Shown here: positions 11,103-22,359 of the stretch, in pieces
Numbering within the stretch: the first letter of the stretch is position 1
Layout of the letters: each line of letters starts with the position of its first letter
Assembly (NCBI GenBank): GCA_019188255.1
Contig: JAETXT010000003.1
Coordinates: forward strand, 62,001 to 126,000
DNA: 64,000 nt
Direction of reading: 5' to 3'
Source: Verticillium longisporum
Lineage: Eukaryota > Ascomycota > Sordariomycetes > Glomerellales > Plectosphaerellaceae
Position numbers and translations under genes: made by a program
Notes under the pieces: generated by a model
The model's database searches: none
What the model was told of the DNA's origin: nothing
The model's input: only the letters and a program-made list of their open reading frames with translations

Positions 11103-12757
11103 ATGGAGACTCTTTCAAAAGAAGGTCAATTATTCCTTGCTATCCAAGCTATGGACAATGACCCGAACCTAAGCGCCCGGAGTGCTGCGAGGATCTACAC
11201 CGTCCCCTTAACGACGCTCCTCCGACGCCAGAAGGGCAAACCCTCCCGACGCGAAAGCCCGCCCAATTCTGCCAAATTAACAGTACTAGAAGAGAAAACT
11301 ATTGTCGAATATATCCTTGACCTAGATGCGCGATCTTACCCTCCCCGGTTGGGTGAGGTCGGAGATATGGCGAATCGCCTGCTTGCCGACCGTGACGCGC
11401 CACGCGTCGGGAAGAACTGGGCCGCAAACTTCGTCAAACGGCAACCAGAGCTCCGGACGCGTTTCTTTCGCAAGTACGACTACAAGAGGGCCCAATGCGA
11501 AGATCCGGACGCGATAAACGCGTGGTTCCGCCTCGTGCATAACATGATCGCCAAGTACGGCATCCAAGAGGCTGACATGTACAACTTTGACGAGACCGGC
11601 TTCCAGATGGGCGTTATCGCCAACGGAATGGTCGTGACCAGTTCGGAAAGACGGTCCAATGTGAAGATGAGGCAGCCAGGCAACCGGGAATGGGTTACGG
11701 TGATCCAGGGCGTTGGCGCGTTGGGTTTCTCCGTCCCGCCGTTCATCGTGGTTTCGGGCAAGTACCACCTCTCGAGCTGGTACCAGGACGACGCGATTTC
11801 TCGCGACTGGAGAATCGCAACATCTCCAAACGGCTGGACGACGAATGATATTGGTCTGGAATGGATTCGGCATTTTGACAGGCATACAAAGTCCCGTACT
11901 TCGGGCGGTTATCGCCTACTGATCCTGGATGGCCACGAAAGTCACCACTCGGTCGACTTCGAACTCTACTGCAAGGAGAACAACATCATCACACTCTGTA
12001 TGCCTCCTCATTCGTCACATCTACTCCAGCCTCTCGATGTTGGGTGTTTTGGCCCACTAAAGAAAGCATACGGTCGGCAAATCGAGGATAGGATGAGGGC
12101 GGGTACAACGCACATCAGCAAAGAGGACTTCTTCCCGGCGTTTTCGGCTGCATTTCAGCAAGCAATGACAGAAAAAACATCCAGGGAGGCTTTCGAGGAG
12201 CGGGGCTTGTCCCCCATAACCCGGAAACAGTCCTGTCAAAGCTGGATGTGAGGTTGAGGACGACGACGCCTCCGGGGACGTCCCACGGGGAGCGTGATTC
12301 TTGGGTCTCTAAGACGCCCACTAACCTGCTCGAGGCAGGTTCCCAGACTGACTTCATCAAAGGGCGAATCTCACGCCACCAGGGAAGCTCCCCAACGTCA
12401 ATTTTAGATGCTGTTGACTATCTTGCGAAGGGGACGCGGGGTGTTATGCACCAGATCGCTCTTTTGAAGTCAGAGGTTATGATCCTTCGAGAGGAAAATG
12501 CTACACTAAGCCGACGCCGGAGGGCCAAAAAGCTACGTCTCCGGGAAGGAGGAAGCATGGCTGTAGGCGAGGGACAGGACAAGATTGCTCAGAAGGAAGT
12601 AGATATCCAGATAAAAGAGGAAACGCTGCAGAACCCGGGTCCCGCGTCGTGGTCCCAGCCGAAGAAACGATGCTGTAGCGTATGCGGGAAGACCGGCCAC
12701 AACGCGAGAACTTGTCAGGTAGCTATCTCATCGTCTGCAAAAGACGAGGAGGAGTGA
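11103..12757 (+). pseudogene. DDE transposase of the Fot/pogo group, one-base frameshift
   Basis: Cut-and-paste transposase. The first frame (11103-12251) has an N-terminal helix-turn-helix region (about residues 10-60), a CENP-B/Tc5-type DNA-binding domain (about 60-130), and a DDE catalytic domain with D163 (YNFDETG), D276 (ILDGHES) and D312 (QPLDVG). The spacing D276-D312 leaves 35 residues, the DD35D pattern of Fot1-like elements. The frame then goes wrong at an A-run (12172-12177). One more A would run it into the second open stretch (to 12757), restoring a 551-residue protein that ends in a CCHC zinc knuckle (CSVCGKTGHNARTC) and an acidic tail. All catalytic residues lie before the shift. 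It is either a decayed copy or a homopolymer error; the latter fits the rest of the window. Confidence 0.88.
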
Positions 12758-12818
12758 TTTTAATTGATTTACGGCGTTTGGGTTGAGGTTTTCCTCGGAA
12801 TGTTTGTCGGGTCGGGGT

Positions 12819-12864
12819 GAAGTGAACCACTCGCATGGGTGAACCACTCGCTTGTGGATTACGT
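12819..12864 (-). repeat. right terminal inverted repeat of copy 1
   Basis: Reverse complement of 11005-11050 with one mismatch, again carrying two GCGAGTGGTTCAC units. It ends exactly at a TA target duplication (12865-12866). Confidence 0.9.
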
Positions 12865-12866
12865 TA

Positions 12867-15643
12867 GCCTTAGGTCGCTTATCCTATCTTTATAAGATAC
12901 GGAAAGTAGCGAAGATTCGTAATAAAGAGTTATTTATTTAAGGGATTTATTAATTAGATAAGGAGGATAGCGTCCTCCCTCTATATAGGGATAACCTAAG
13001 TCTCGAGGCTTAGGAGGCTAATATAGTATAGGACCTCTAGGAGTAGGGTACTAGTAGTATCGTAGACTAGTCCTTATTAGGCTTTAGATAGGAGTTTTCG
13101 GATCTTAGCCCTATATTAAGTAATAGTACTCTTAAAGTAACTATAGATAGTTTAAATTCTTAAATAGTCCCTATATATTTTCTTTATATTTATAGTTTTT
13201 CTATTTAATAAAGTATTCGTTTTATTTATTTATTTTTCTATAATTAATAATCCTTTTAATTTCGTATTCGTTTATATCTTCTATTTCTATACTAATTACG
13301 AATAATATATTTAATAATACTAATTCTAAAAGTACTATATAAAAAATAAAGTAAATCTTTATATTCTCTAATAATAAGAGGTAATAATTAGTATCCGAGA
13401 GTTTCTTAAGAATTTTAAAAGGTCCTAGTTTTTTAAAATCTAATTTATCGTTTAATCGTTTAATTTTAATATTTTAGCGGATTAAATAAATACTACCTCC
13501 CTCCTCTAAAGATAGTCCCTTTATCCTTATTCTATTAATATATATAATTATTCTAATATATATAAGCTTAAGGTCGAGCTTAATTTAGTCCTAGATTTTA
13601 CGGATATTAATTATAATATTAATTACTTTTAATATATTTAATACTTCGTAGCGTTCTATATAGGCTATTAAATTATATCTATAATTAGTATAGAAGGGTA
13701 ATTCCTTTATTAACTTACTTAGTAAGCTATTATATATAAACTATATAATAGGTAGTAATATAACTTAGTCGTCCTATTAGTAGTTAATATAATATTAGAG
13801 GTATTATTCTAATATTTAGTTCGTTCTTTTAATCTATCTATCTATTTATAAGTAGAAAGCTATAAATAGTTTATATTTAGCTCCGAGTTAAACGATAAGT
13901 AACTTCTAGAAGTTATTAATAAAGAGCTTATCCCTATCTAATACTAGTTCTTTTAAGAGTCCGTATTATCTTATAATATTCTTAAAGAATATATAGGCGA
14001 GGTCTTCTACTATATTTATAGCTTTATATAGTAGAAAGTAGGAATATTTAATTAATCGATCTACGATTATTAAGATATTATTATAAGAGGTCCTAGTTAA
14101 GGATTCCTTTAATAGGGGTAGGCTAATAATAAAGTCTAATAAGGTTAATTCCTAGGCTATAGTTAGTATTAATAGTATTTTAAATTCTCTATAAAGTTAA
14201 TATCGTTCCGCCTTACTTTTCTTATAGAGGTTATAATTATAGATTATTATTATAATATCTTATCTAGTTCCTTTAAAATTATAGTATTTCCTAAATTAAG
14301 CGAAAGTCTTCGCTACTTCTTAATATCTATAGGCCTTAGCTTTATAGACTTATTAAATTAGTTCTAATATTTCTATAAATAGCTTAATAGGTATTATATA
14401 AATAGTAACTACTAGTATTTAATAATAAAAGATAAGATTCCCTTCTTTATCTTTCGCTAGGATAGTATTAATATTAGGGGGCGTATTTTACTTATAATCT
14501 AAGTATCTATTTAAGATATCTATTTTATTATTCTTAGATCCCTTATAGTAGATAATAGTAAAATTAAATTCTAAGAGGAATTCTATTTATCTAATCTAGC
14601 GTTTATTAAAGTCTTTATTTATTATAAAGTATATAAGATTCTTATAATCTATATAAACCTTAACTTTATATTATACTCTAAAGAGGTATATTCTCTATTC
14701 TTTAAAAGCTTTAATAATTATTATAAGTTCTTTATTATATATCTAATAATTAAGCTCTAATCTATATAGTTTCTTAGAGAAGAATACTACTAAGTATAAA
14801 TATCCTTAATCGTCCCTCTATCCTAATTATCCTCCGATAGCGAAGTCGGAAGTATCTATCTCGACTTCTATAGGTTTTTCGGGGTCTATTATTTAGAGGA
14901 CTAGCTCGTTAAGGATAGTATCGATAATTTAGTAAAATGCTTTTTCTTAGGGTTCGTTCTATATAAACTCTATATTATTAATTATAAAGTTTATTAATAA
15001 GTTAATAATCTTATTATATCTTTTTAGGAATTATTAATAGAAGTTAATAAAATCGAGGAATATTCTAACGTCTTTAATATTCTTTAATATAGGCTATTCC
15101 CTAATAGCTACTATTTTAGATTTTTCTATCCTAATTTCTCCTAGGATAATCGTATATTCTAGGAAATCTACTTCCTATATATAGAATTTAGCTTTTTCTA
15201 ATTCTATTAATAATTTATATTAATATAGTTATATAAAGACTTAATAGATATATCCTTTATATTCTTTTATTATCTTTAAGAAGATTATGATATTATCGAG
15301 GTATATTATTATAAAGACGTTTAGGTATTCTTATAATATATTATTAATTATATTTTAGAAGGTTATAGGGGTATTAGTTAATCCGAATAGTATAATTAAG
15401 TATTTATAGTATCCTTATTATATTCGAAATACTATTTTCTATTCTTCCTTATCCTTAATATATATAAGGTTATAAGCTCCTTTAAGATCTAGTACTATAA
15501 ACTAATTAGCTCCTATTAATATATTCTATAGTTCTAAGATTAAGGGTAATAGGTAGTAATTCTTAATAATAATATTATTTAATTATCTATAATCGATATA
15601 TAATCTTTCTTTACTATTCTTCTTTAATATAAAGAGAATCGGA
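12867..15643 (-). mobile_element. RIP-degraded Ty3/gypsy pol (RT, RNase H, integrase) on the minus strand
   Basis: Same TA-rich RIP signature as the gag block, but reading on the opposite strand. On the minus strand, through many stops, the order is: reverse transcriptase right at the start (about 15640-15250; KERLYIDYR, VLDLKGAYN, FGLTNTPITF, YLDNIIIF in place of Y-x-D-D); RNase H near 14890-14800 (EIDTSDFAIGG); integrase about 14430-13600 (LDFIISLPL, LVLDRDKLF, then the region of the third acidic residue). The end towards 12867 is too degraded to read. The RT begins immediately beside the terminal repeat of transposon copy 2. Orientation is opposite to gag; see findings. Confidence 0.85.
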
Positions 15644-15645
15644 TA

Positions 15646-16190
15646 ACGTAATCCACAAGCGAGTGGTTCACCCATGCGAGTGGTTCACTTCACCCCGACC
15701 CGACAAACATTCCGAGGAAAACCTCAACCCAAACGCCGTAAATCAATTAAAATCACTCCTCCTCGTCTTTTGCAGACGATGAGATAGCTACCTGACAAGT
15801 TCTCGCGTTGTGGCCGGTCTTCCCGCATACGCTACAGCATCGTTTCTTCGGCTGGGACCACGACGCGGGACCCGGGTTCTGCAGCGTTTCCTCTTTTATC
15901 TGGATATCTACTTCCTTCTGAGCAATCTTGTCCTGTCCCTCGCCTACAGCCATGCTTCCTCCTTCCCGGAGACGTAGCTTTTGGCCCTCCGGCGTCGGCT
16001 TAGTGTAGCATTTTCCTCTCGAAGGATCATAACCTCTGACTTCAAAAGAGCGATCTGGTGCATAACACCCCGCGTCCCCTTCGCAAGATAGTCAACAGCA
16101 TCTAAAATTGACGTTGGGGAGCTTCCCTGGTGGCGTGAGATTCGCCCTTTGATGAAGTCAGTCTGGGAACCTGCCTCGAGCAGGTTAGTG
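15646..16190 (-). mobile_element. truncated inverted second copy of the Fot/pogo transposon (copy 2)
   Basis: 545 bp that repeat copy 1 positions 12319-12864 in reverse. They comprise the right terminal repeat (15646-15691, preceded by TA at 15644-15645) and the last third of the transposase, including the zinc knuckle. The only difference I see is one base missing in a run (15979-15982, four T against five A in copy 1). The copy ends without a terminal repeat at 16190, where sequence of a CSC1-like gene begins. It is therefore a rearranged or deleted copy, not a clean insertion. Confidence 0.93.
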
Positions 16191-17100
16191 TAACAAGGCC
16201 GTCCAGCTCCTTCCAGTTGCGACACAGGCTGACGGTCTCGACTTGGCCGATCTCCAGGCCCTCGATCAGTTCCTTGATCTTCTGCTCGTCCTTGAGGTTG
16301 GAAGGAAGCCCGGTCAACCTGAATGTGCGGTCGGTAATGGTAGACTGCGTTCCCAAGTATTCCTGACGCACACGGATGACACGGAACGTCTCTTTATTCA
16401 CAATGTAAATGGTGAGCGCCGTGAAAAAGTAGGTGAAGACGAGCCATGCCCAAAGATGGGCCTTGCCGTTGTTCTTTGCAACCGCGCCAACATCGTGGGA
16501 TGGTTCGAAGGCGCCGTCAAGGCTGGCCTGGCCGTAGACGGTATGAAGCTTGGCAGTGCTGGGGTGTTTGCCGTGGTGGCCAGAATCGCTCATGAAGTGT
16601 CGGTTCACCGGAAGGAGGACGGCATAGGCAAAGAAGGCCATGATCGAAAGCAGGCGAATAGACATCTTGAAGAAGGACAGGAACTGGACCAGTCAGCACA
16701 GGGACCCCTCACACGACTGCTGAGGAGTGCCACCTACAACAAAAGCATCAAGGCCTGCCGAGGCCAGAACTTGCTCCTCAGTGACCCTGAACAGTCCTGG
16801 AATCCATCCAAAGAAGGTGTCGGGCAACGCAGGGAGTCCGATCGTAGGGTCGAGGCGCCGTTTGCGCGCCGCATATAGGGAAGACCATCGTGGTCGCAAG
16901 ATCTGGGAGACACGGTCAGCAAGCAACGGTGACAGTGAGGAGGGTTCGACGCACACAAAAGGTGGTAAACGCTGAAATGCCAAGCACAAGCGACAGTCCC
17001 AGCTGGACAGTGATGTCTACGTTTCGCGGTCGGAGGTAGTCGGCACCATTGCAAGTTTCGTTGGTCTTCTTTTTGTCGCATAATCAAATAGGTCGTCCAT
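16191..17100 (-). pseudogene. CSC1/DUF221 calcium-permeable channel family gene, 3' end replaced by transposon
   Basis: Osmosensitive cation channel family (yeast Csc1/Phm7/Rsn1; plasma membrane, about 850-1000 residues when whole). Only ~270 residues remain. Exons 17100-16955, 16902-16738 and 16683-16191 are joined by introns 16903-16954 and 16684-16737. The first exon starts at ATG 17100 (MDDLFDYAT), needs one extra base in a T-run (17070-17074) to stay in frame, then contains DITVQLGLSLVLG, the first membrane helix. Later come WIPGLFRVTEEQVLASAGLDA, helices 2 and 3 (LLSIMAFFAYAVLLPV; WLVFTYFFTALTIYI), and the cytosolic RRM-like start (TFRLTGLPSNL...LCRNWKELDGL). Coding sequence stops at the junction with transposon copy 2. 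The remaining pore domain is not in this window. It cannot make a working channel unless this is a misassembly. Confidence 0.85.
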
Positions 17101-18177
17101 TATGACGTCGGCGCATGTCTCTGCGGCCAAACAGCAGAGAGGTCGAGGTCGAGCTTTCGACGGAGAGGTGTATCGCGAGGTAGAGGTCAGTGGTAGGTAC
17201 TCGTAGGTGCGCTGATGGTGGCAGGTGACGCGGTGCAGCCAAGCGTGACCAAGATGAGAGACAAGACGGAGCTGCAGCTCGAGGTCCCCACTCACATTCG
17301 GGGTGTGACATAGGCAGACATCATCAGCCACGAAACCTGCCAAGCCACTATGCACAGCCTCTCCCGGTACTTCTGACTAGCCAGCCAGCATGATGGCTCA
17401 GTTTGTGACATGTTGATGAACGATGGCATGGAGGTGACCTTGTTGCATGCAATCAGATGCAATCAGATGCAATCGTGCATATTGTGATGCCACTAAGGCA
17501 GGCATCACTGAATAAAGGGGACTATCAGTGCTTGCCGAAGGTCTCGGAGGCAAGAGCACCTCAATCAAACTTGGAATAAGGGGCGAGGAAGTATCAAACA
17601 CTGTTCACCCCATGCACTGGATGCTGCACTATAACATGAGTTCATAGTCAAGCAAGAGAAAGCTCTTTCTTCCCTTCCATCTGATTATCGGACAAGATTT
17701 CAATATTACTCTTTCCACATATTCTAGACCATTCCATCCAGAGCCACGCCAGTTCAAAACATGCCTACTTCTTGTTCCATGCTGTGAATGGGGCCATTCT
17801 GGAAAGCCTCAGAAGAAGGATATCCTGAAGCACTACACCGTACTCACGAGAAAGCCGCCGGACGGCGACGACGACGAGGGCGACAACGCGGACGACAACG
17901 ATGACGACGAGGAAGGACCTGGTGCCTGAATGATAGCCCGGGCAGGCACAAAGTCCAACGCGCCAAAGGCAGGCACACTCATATCTGACGATGCTGAACG
18001 AGTAATGGTTCATAAGGCCTTTCGGCCTCAAATCCGAGATCTTTCTTTTTGATTTTCACTTCCCGCAAATACGACAGAGATACCGCGAACTACAGTCCAG
18101 GTGCCCAATATCAGCATCAGGCCGAAGCGTCGCCATACTCTCCTTCCCTTGGCTCCGAGGAAACCATATCTGAATCA
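17101..18177. other. intergenic region upstream of the CSC1 fragment and the hypothetical gene
   Basis: About 1.1 kb. Divergent promoters for the truncated channel gene and the hypothetical gene at 18178 should lie here. A short tandem repeat of gcaatcagat(gcaatcagatg) occurs at about 17450-17472. From 18052 the frame of the next gene is open but lacks an ATG, so an upstream coding exon may hide in this stretch. No other feature seen. Confidence 0.4.
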
Positions 18178-19287
18178 ATGTCGGCCGTCTCTGGTTCGGA
18201 TGCCTCCGCAGGCTCTACCCTCCCTTCGAGCATCTCGGGAGTGGAAGATCAGCCAAATCCGTCCTCCATCGGCCACATCAACGATACGCCAGCCGATATC
18301 AAGTGGCCCGATCAGACCGACCACGATCTTATCGAGAGACGAGTTGCACAGGGCACACAGGGAGGGCCCAAATTGGCCATGGCACCTCTGGAGTACGTTC
18401 TCCTTCCTGCGTATCGTATCGTCAGCCTCTGCCATCAGTCGAGCCCATCAGCCGCGCCTCCAGTTGTCTGTTCATTTCGTTTTGGATGACTTGACACTGA
18501 CTCTCAGTAGCAACTTTAGATTCAAGGGCCAGCCGTATGATCTGATCGTCGGCTTTCTGGTCAAAGGTGTTCTACACGTGTGGCGGTTACACAGGGAAGT
18601 CATATATCCGAGATGCTATGCCATTAAATTCCACGGAAAGCAGGATGTACGTTTGCAGTTCCTCGTTGTTCATTTTGCCTCTGAAACTGACAATGCGGTG
18701 CCTTCAGTTGGAGCGCAGATACGCTCAGGGCTTGTGTCGTTTCAACACCGCCCCAGTGACGATTGTGGTGGTTATCCCGAACACCTGGGCTCCTCTTGGT
18801 ATCAAACACCTCCACCACATGTTCAGATCTATGTATCAAGAATGTGAGTCAACTTCCCTGACGCCGTTCCTTCCTGCGTACTGATGCCGACCAAGCCGGT
18901 CCCAGCGTCACTCTTACACCCAGGTTTACTCTACAGGACTGCTTGACCTGCGTCAAGTTGGGTCACTGGCTCAACGATACATTGCTTCAAGCATATGAAA
19001 GAGGAATGGGCGCTTTCCTCAACGAGAGGCTTACCGTCTGGCTGTCTGCTTATCCCGCGCCACCCCAGGGACAGCAGTGTTCATCCGATGATGTTGCATG
19101 CGTCTTTGCCCGCCTTGCGTCGAAATCGTGGTACCGCGAGATGCTGTTTGGTGAGTGTCTCGACGACCTGCGCATTCTTCTAGAGAAGAAACACCAACTG
19201 CTGCTGCAAGAATCTGCGTGGGCTCGGCGCGTCGATGAGGTCCCAGAGCTTGGCGTATTGATGGGTATGGATTTGATTGAGCTTTAG
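18178..19287 (+). CDS. hypothetical protein of unknown family
   Basis: I do not recognise this protein. Exons 18178-18392, 18508-18646, 18708-18843 and 18896-19287 join in frame to 293 residues. Introns are 18393-18507, 18647-18707 and 18844-18895 (the last with an AAG acceptor chosen for frame). Residues 1-70 are Ser/Pro-rich and probably disordered. The rest looks globular, with the phrases QPYDLIVGFLVKGVLHVWRL, TIVVVIPNTWAPLG and CVKLGHWLNDTLLQAYERG. No signal peptide or certain membrane helix, no catalytic motif. The open frame reaches ~130 nt upstream of the chosen ATG without another ATG, so a 5' exon may be missing. It lies next to the transposon nest, so it may be lineage-specific. 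Splicing consistency is the main evidence that it is real. Confidence 0.65.
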
Positions 19288-19854
19288 AGTCAGAATGCGG
19301 CGTGGGATCAGGGCTTGGAACGGTCTCTAACGGCTGTAACCTGCTGGTCGGATTGGGCCGAATGACACTCCTAGAGGCCAGTTGAATAGGTAGCTGTTAG
19401 TACTTGCTGCTCTTGCACTTAGCTGCCACACTTGGGCCAGGGATCTGATTCGACGTTGCTGTCGTTTCTGTGATAATTACATCCTTCATTTCCGACTTGG
19501 CATCGAGCATCTTGGGACGCGTTGCAAGCATTGCCTGATATGAATGACGGGTGAATACGAGCAACGGCCCAGTCCTGGGTAGCTGTCGGGTGAAATCGCA
19601 AGTGAGAGCATCACATCCTTGACATGGCTGACGGACGAGTGGAACTCTCAAGTGAACCATGATTGAGAAGAATGCAGTCCCTCGTTCAACCCCAGAGATA
19701 ATGGCGTGGGACAGGCCATTGATCCACACTCGAATTCGTAAGCGTCTGCCACAAGCACATGGATGAACTGGTACATCAACAGGGGATAAATTTCTGACAA
19801 ATACTATCCGTCACGCTGCCTCATTCTTCATTTTAGATTCCAATCACCCCCCGC
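19288..19854. other. convergent 3' intergenic region
   Basis: 567 bp between the 3' ends of the hypothetical gene and the aminotransferase. It should contain two terminators; I cannot pinpoint poly(A) signals. No gene recognised. Confidence 0.4.
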
Positions 19855-21280
19855 CTACGCGCCATTCGCCTCAACCAGCACCTTGGCCCCGTCCGCCTCG
19901 GCGACGGCGAAGCGCCAGCCAAAGGCGTCCTCGGCCTTGCCGGACTGGATGCCCTTGAGCGCGCCCAGCAGCTGCAGGCACACGGGGCCGGCGTCGTGCT
20001 GGGCCTCGGGGATGAAGATGACCGTCTCCTCGCCGGGGGCCGCGGCGCTGAGGCGCGCGGCGCCGGCGCGGGCGGCGGACAGGGAGCCCGGGGTCGAGGG
20101 GGCGATGCGGCGCGTGATGGAGCGGATGGGGACGAGACCGGCGGCGGTGCCGGCGGCGAAGACCTCGTCGAAGTCAGGGAGCTCGGTGTATTTGATCTGC
20201 GCGCGTTAGCCGGCTGCGGCTGGCACGTGAGTGAAGGGGGTGTCAAGAAGAGAATACGGGGGAGGGGACAAGAGGTCGCAGAAGGCAGAAGGCAGAAGCA
20301 AAAGGCAGAAGGCAGAAGGGGACGTACAACGCGCTTCTCGACGGCCCAGCCCAGGGACCGCGCAATGTGCTGGATGCTGTCGCTCGTGACCGAGTCAATG
20401 ACGCACTGCGAGTCGGGCACGACAAGGGTGTAGGCGCCCGCGGTGCCGGCGGCCTTCTTGGCGCCGATGAAGCCGCTCGTGCTGAACTCGTCAATCTCCT
20501 CGTGGCGGGCCGAGTCGAGGTGCAGCGTGATGCCGTAGCCCTCGGCGCGGGCCTTGTCGCTCCAGCGCAGCACGGGAGCGTAGTTGCCGCCGACCTTGGC
20601 GTGGCCGGTGCCGTGGGGCGCGGCGCGGTCAAACTCGTCGAGGATGAGGGCCTTGACGGGGTGGACGCCGTGGTAGACGCCCGTCGGGATGACGAAGACG
20701 GCAAAGGTGTACTCGTCGGGCGGCGAGAGGCCGAGCTGGGCGCTCGAGCCGTAGATCTGGGGGCGCACGTACATGGCGGCGCCCGTGGCGTGCGGGGGCA
20801 CAAAGGCGGCGTTGAGGGCGACGGCGGCGCGGCAGGCGTCGAGAAAGGTCTGCTCGGGGACGCGGGGCATCGAGGCGACGTCGGCCGAGTGCTGGAGGCG
20901 CAGGGCGTTGCGGTCGGGGCGGAAGAGGGCGATCGTGTTGTCGCCGGGGCCGCGGAAGGCCTTGAGGCCCTCGTAGGCCTGCTGGCCGTAGTTGAGGGCC
21001 GGGGCCATGCCGTGGATGCGCATAAAGGGCGACGCCACGAACTTGAGCGGCGTCCACTGGCCGGTCGACTTGCTGTAGGTGGACTCGATGTGGCCGTTGA
21101 CTGGAGGAAGCCGGCTGTTAGAAGAGGAAGACCACAGAGTAGGGACATGGGCTCATGGGACCCTGAAGGCCTGGAGCCAAGGCCTGGAGCCATGGCCATA
21201 GAGGGCGTACCTTCGCGGACCTGGAAGCCGACATTGGCCCAGTCAATGGTGTCCGTGGGAGGAGGAGGGAAGGCAGCCAT
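19855..21280 (-). CDS. branched-chain amino acid aminotransferase (PLP class IV)
   Basis: Transfers the amino group between Leu/Ile/Val and 2-oxoglutarate, the last step of branched-chain synthesis or first of breakdown. Exons 21280-21211, 21100-20328 and 20196-19855 give 394 residues, the usual size. Motifs: YEGLKAFRG near residue 65, the PLP-binding Lys in HAKVGGNYAP (about K192), and EFSTSGFIGAKK in place of the usual E-x-G-T-x-N loop, so it belongs to a divergent fungal BCAT group. The first ATG in frame is at 21280. Upstream the frame stays open but has no ATG and no evident mitochondrial presequence, so a cytosolic product is likelier. Codon use is extremely GC-rich, which creates long false frames on the other strand. 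The second intron (20197-20327) holds a tandem repeat, listed separately. Confidence 0.9.
20270..20320 (+). repeat. GGCAGAA heptamer tandem repeat inside an aminotransferase intron
   Basis: Five or so imperfect copies of GGCAGAA/AGCAAAA in a row within intron 20197-20327. On the transcript strand this is a pyrimidine-rich tract (TTCTGCC units) just after the 5' splice site. It accounts for the intron's above-average length (131 nt). Confidence 0.75.
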
Positions 21281-22359
21281 CTTGAGAGGGTGCTCTGGCG
21301 AGGCCGAACGCGGGGCGGAGGCGTCTGGATGTTTGGTGATGGGAGATAGTTGAAGCTCTCCCAACGTGGCAGCAGCAGCAGCAGCTGTAGGTAAGAATGG
21401 GGTTTGGCGGGGTGGTTGAGGCAAAGAGGACAGGTTGGAGGCCGGCAGAGTCGGTTCGTAGAGGGGTATAATCTGACGAAAGATATTCCAACAACTATGA
21501 AATGGTGTCAATTGGCCCAAGGGAGTCGAGTCTCACGGCAGCGAGGTTCCGGGTTCCGAATCATTCGAGTCATTCGAGTCACCCCTCAACTCTGTGCCAT
21601 CGAAAATGTTCTGGGGCAGCGCCGATGTCGGGCTGCGGGGTAGGAAGCAGCTGGTGGAAGGCACCACCGAGCTGGGAACATGCTCTGCTTGGAGTGCTCT
21701 GCTCGGAGTGAGCCGAACAGCCACAGGCCCAAGCTCAAGCTGCCCCTCCCGATATTTGGGTACCTGTAGGGGCCACCTCACCTGAACGAACAAGCTTCAG
21801 GGGCCCAGGGGGCTCGCTCGCTTATGATGTCATCTCTCCTTCAACTGGTCTTCGTCAACCTCCACAGATCCTTTCACCTTCAGTAAGGTACGATAGCACG
21901 CAGAAGCGAGCATACTGTATTGAATAAAATTCCATAAACCCACGCTCGGGCTCTACACCTACTCGTGAGAGCGGTCAAAGTGTAATGAGATGAGATCGCC
22001 GACACACGCACTCTACACTCTATCCCATTGTCTCGCACGGCTTCCTCCGAGGCCTTTCTCACATCAAGGTTGATGCATCCCGTCACATCAATCATATCGT
22101 TGCAGCGCTTATTGATTCGGGAAATCGACAACAGCGGGCCAAAGGAATGCAACTCGCCTGCCCCGCCCTGGCTTCATCTGTTGCTCCCTCCCCTCTTCAT
22201 CGTCATCGGCGAGACCCGGCTCTGCGTGTCGGCATGGTGATATTCCCTTTCCCCCAACGCCGAGCAAAATCCAAATAAAATAGCCCTCCTTCCTCAATAC
22301 GTTCCTCAGTCTTCGTTAATTCATCATGTCTCGGAGAAACACCGTTCTGGTTCGCTTCT
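21281..22359. other. intergenic region: aminotransferase promoter and trehalose gene 3' flank
   Basis: 1.08 kb. Upstream of the aminotransferase ATG there is a (CTG/CAG)-rich stretch (21369-21384) encoding nothing evident and a short tandem attcgagtc (21562-21580). No gene, RNA or mobile element recognised. Confidence 0.4.

Larger units (their letters stand above)
11005..12864 (+). mobile_element. complete Fot/pogo-type DNA transposon (copy 1), 1860 bp
   Basis: A discrete element with normal GC content sits inside the AT-rich RIP relic, so it arrived after RIP or escaped it. It is bounded by 46-bp inverted repeats that begin ACGTAATCC and end in GGATTACGT, flanked by TA duplications. It carries one transposase gene (11103-12757) and little else. 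Plus orientation is defined by the transposase. The inserted element lies just after the gag zinc knuckle. A second, truncated copy in opposite orientation is at 15646-16190. Confidence 0.93.

Noticed and set aside
20367..21353. 328-codon plus-strand frame
   Set aside because: Antisense shadow of the aminotransferase; very GC-rich codons remove stops. Translation is Gly/Ala/Val/Arg-rich without domains.
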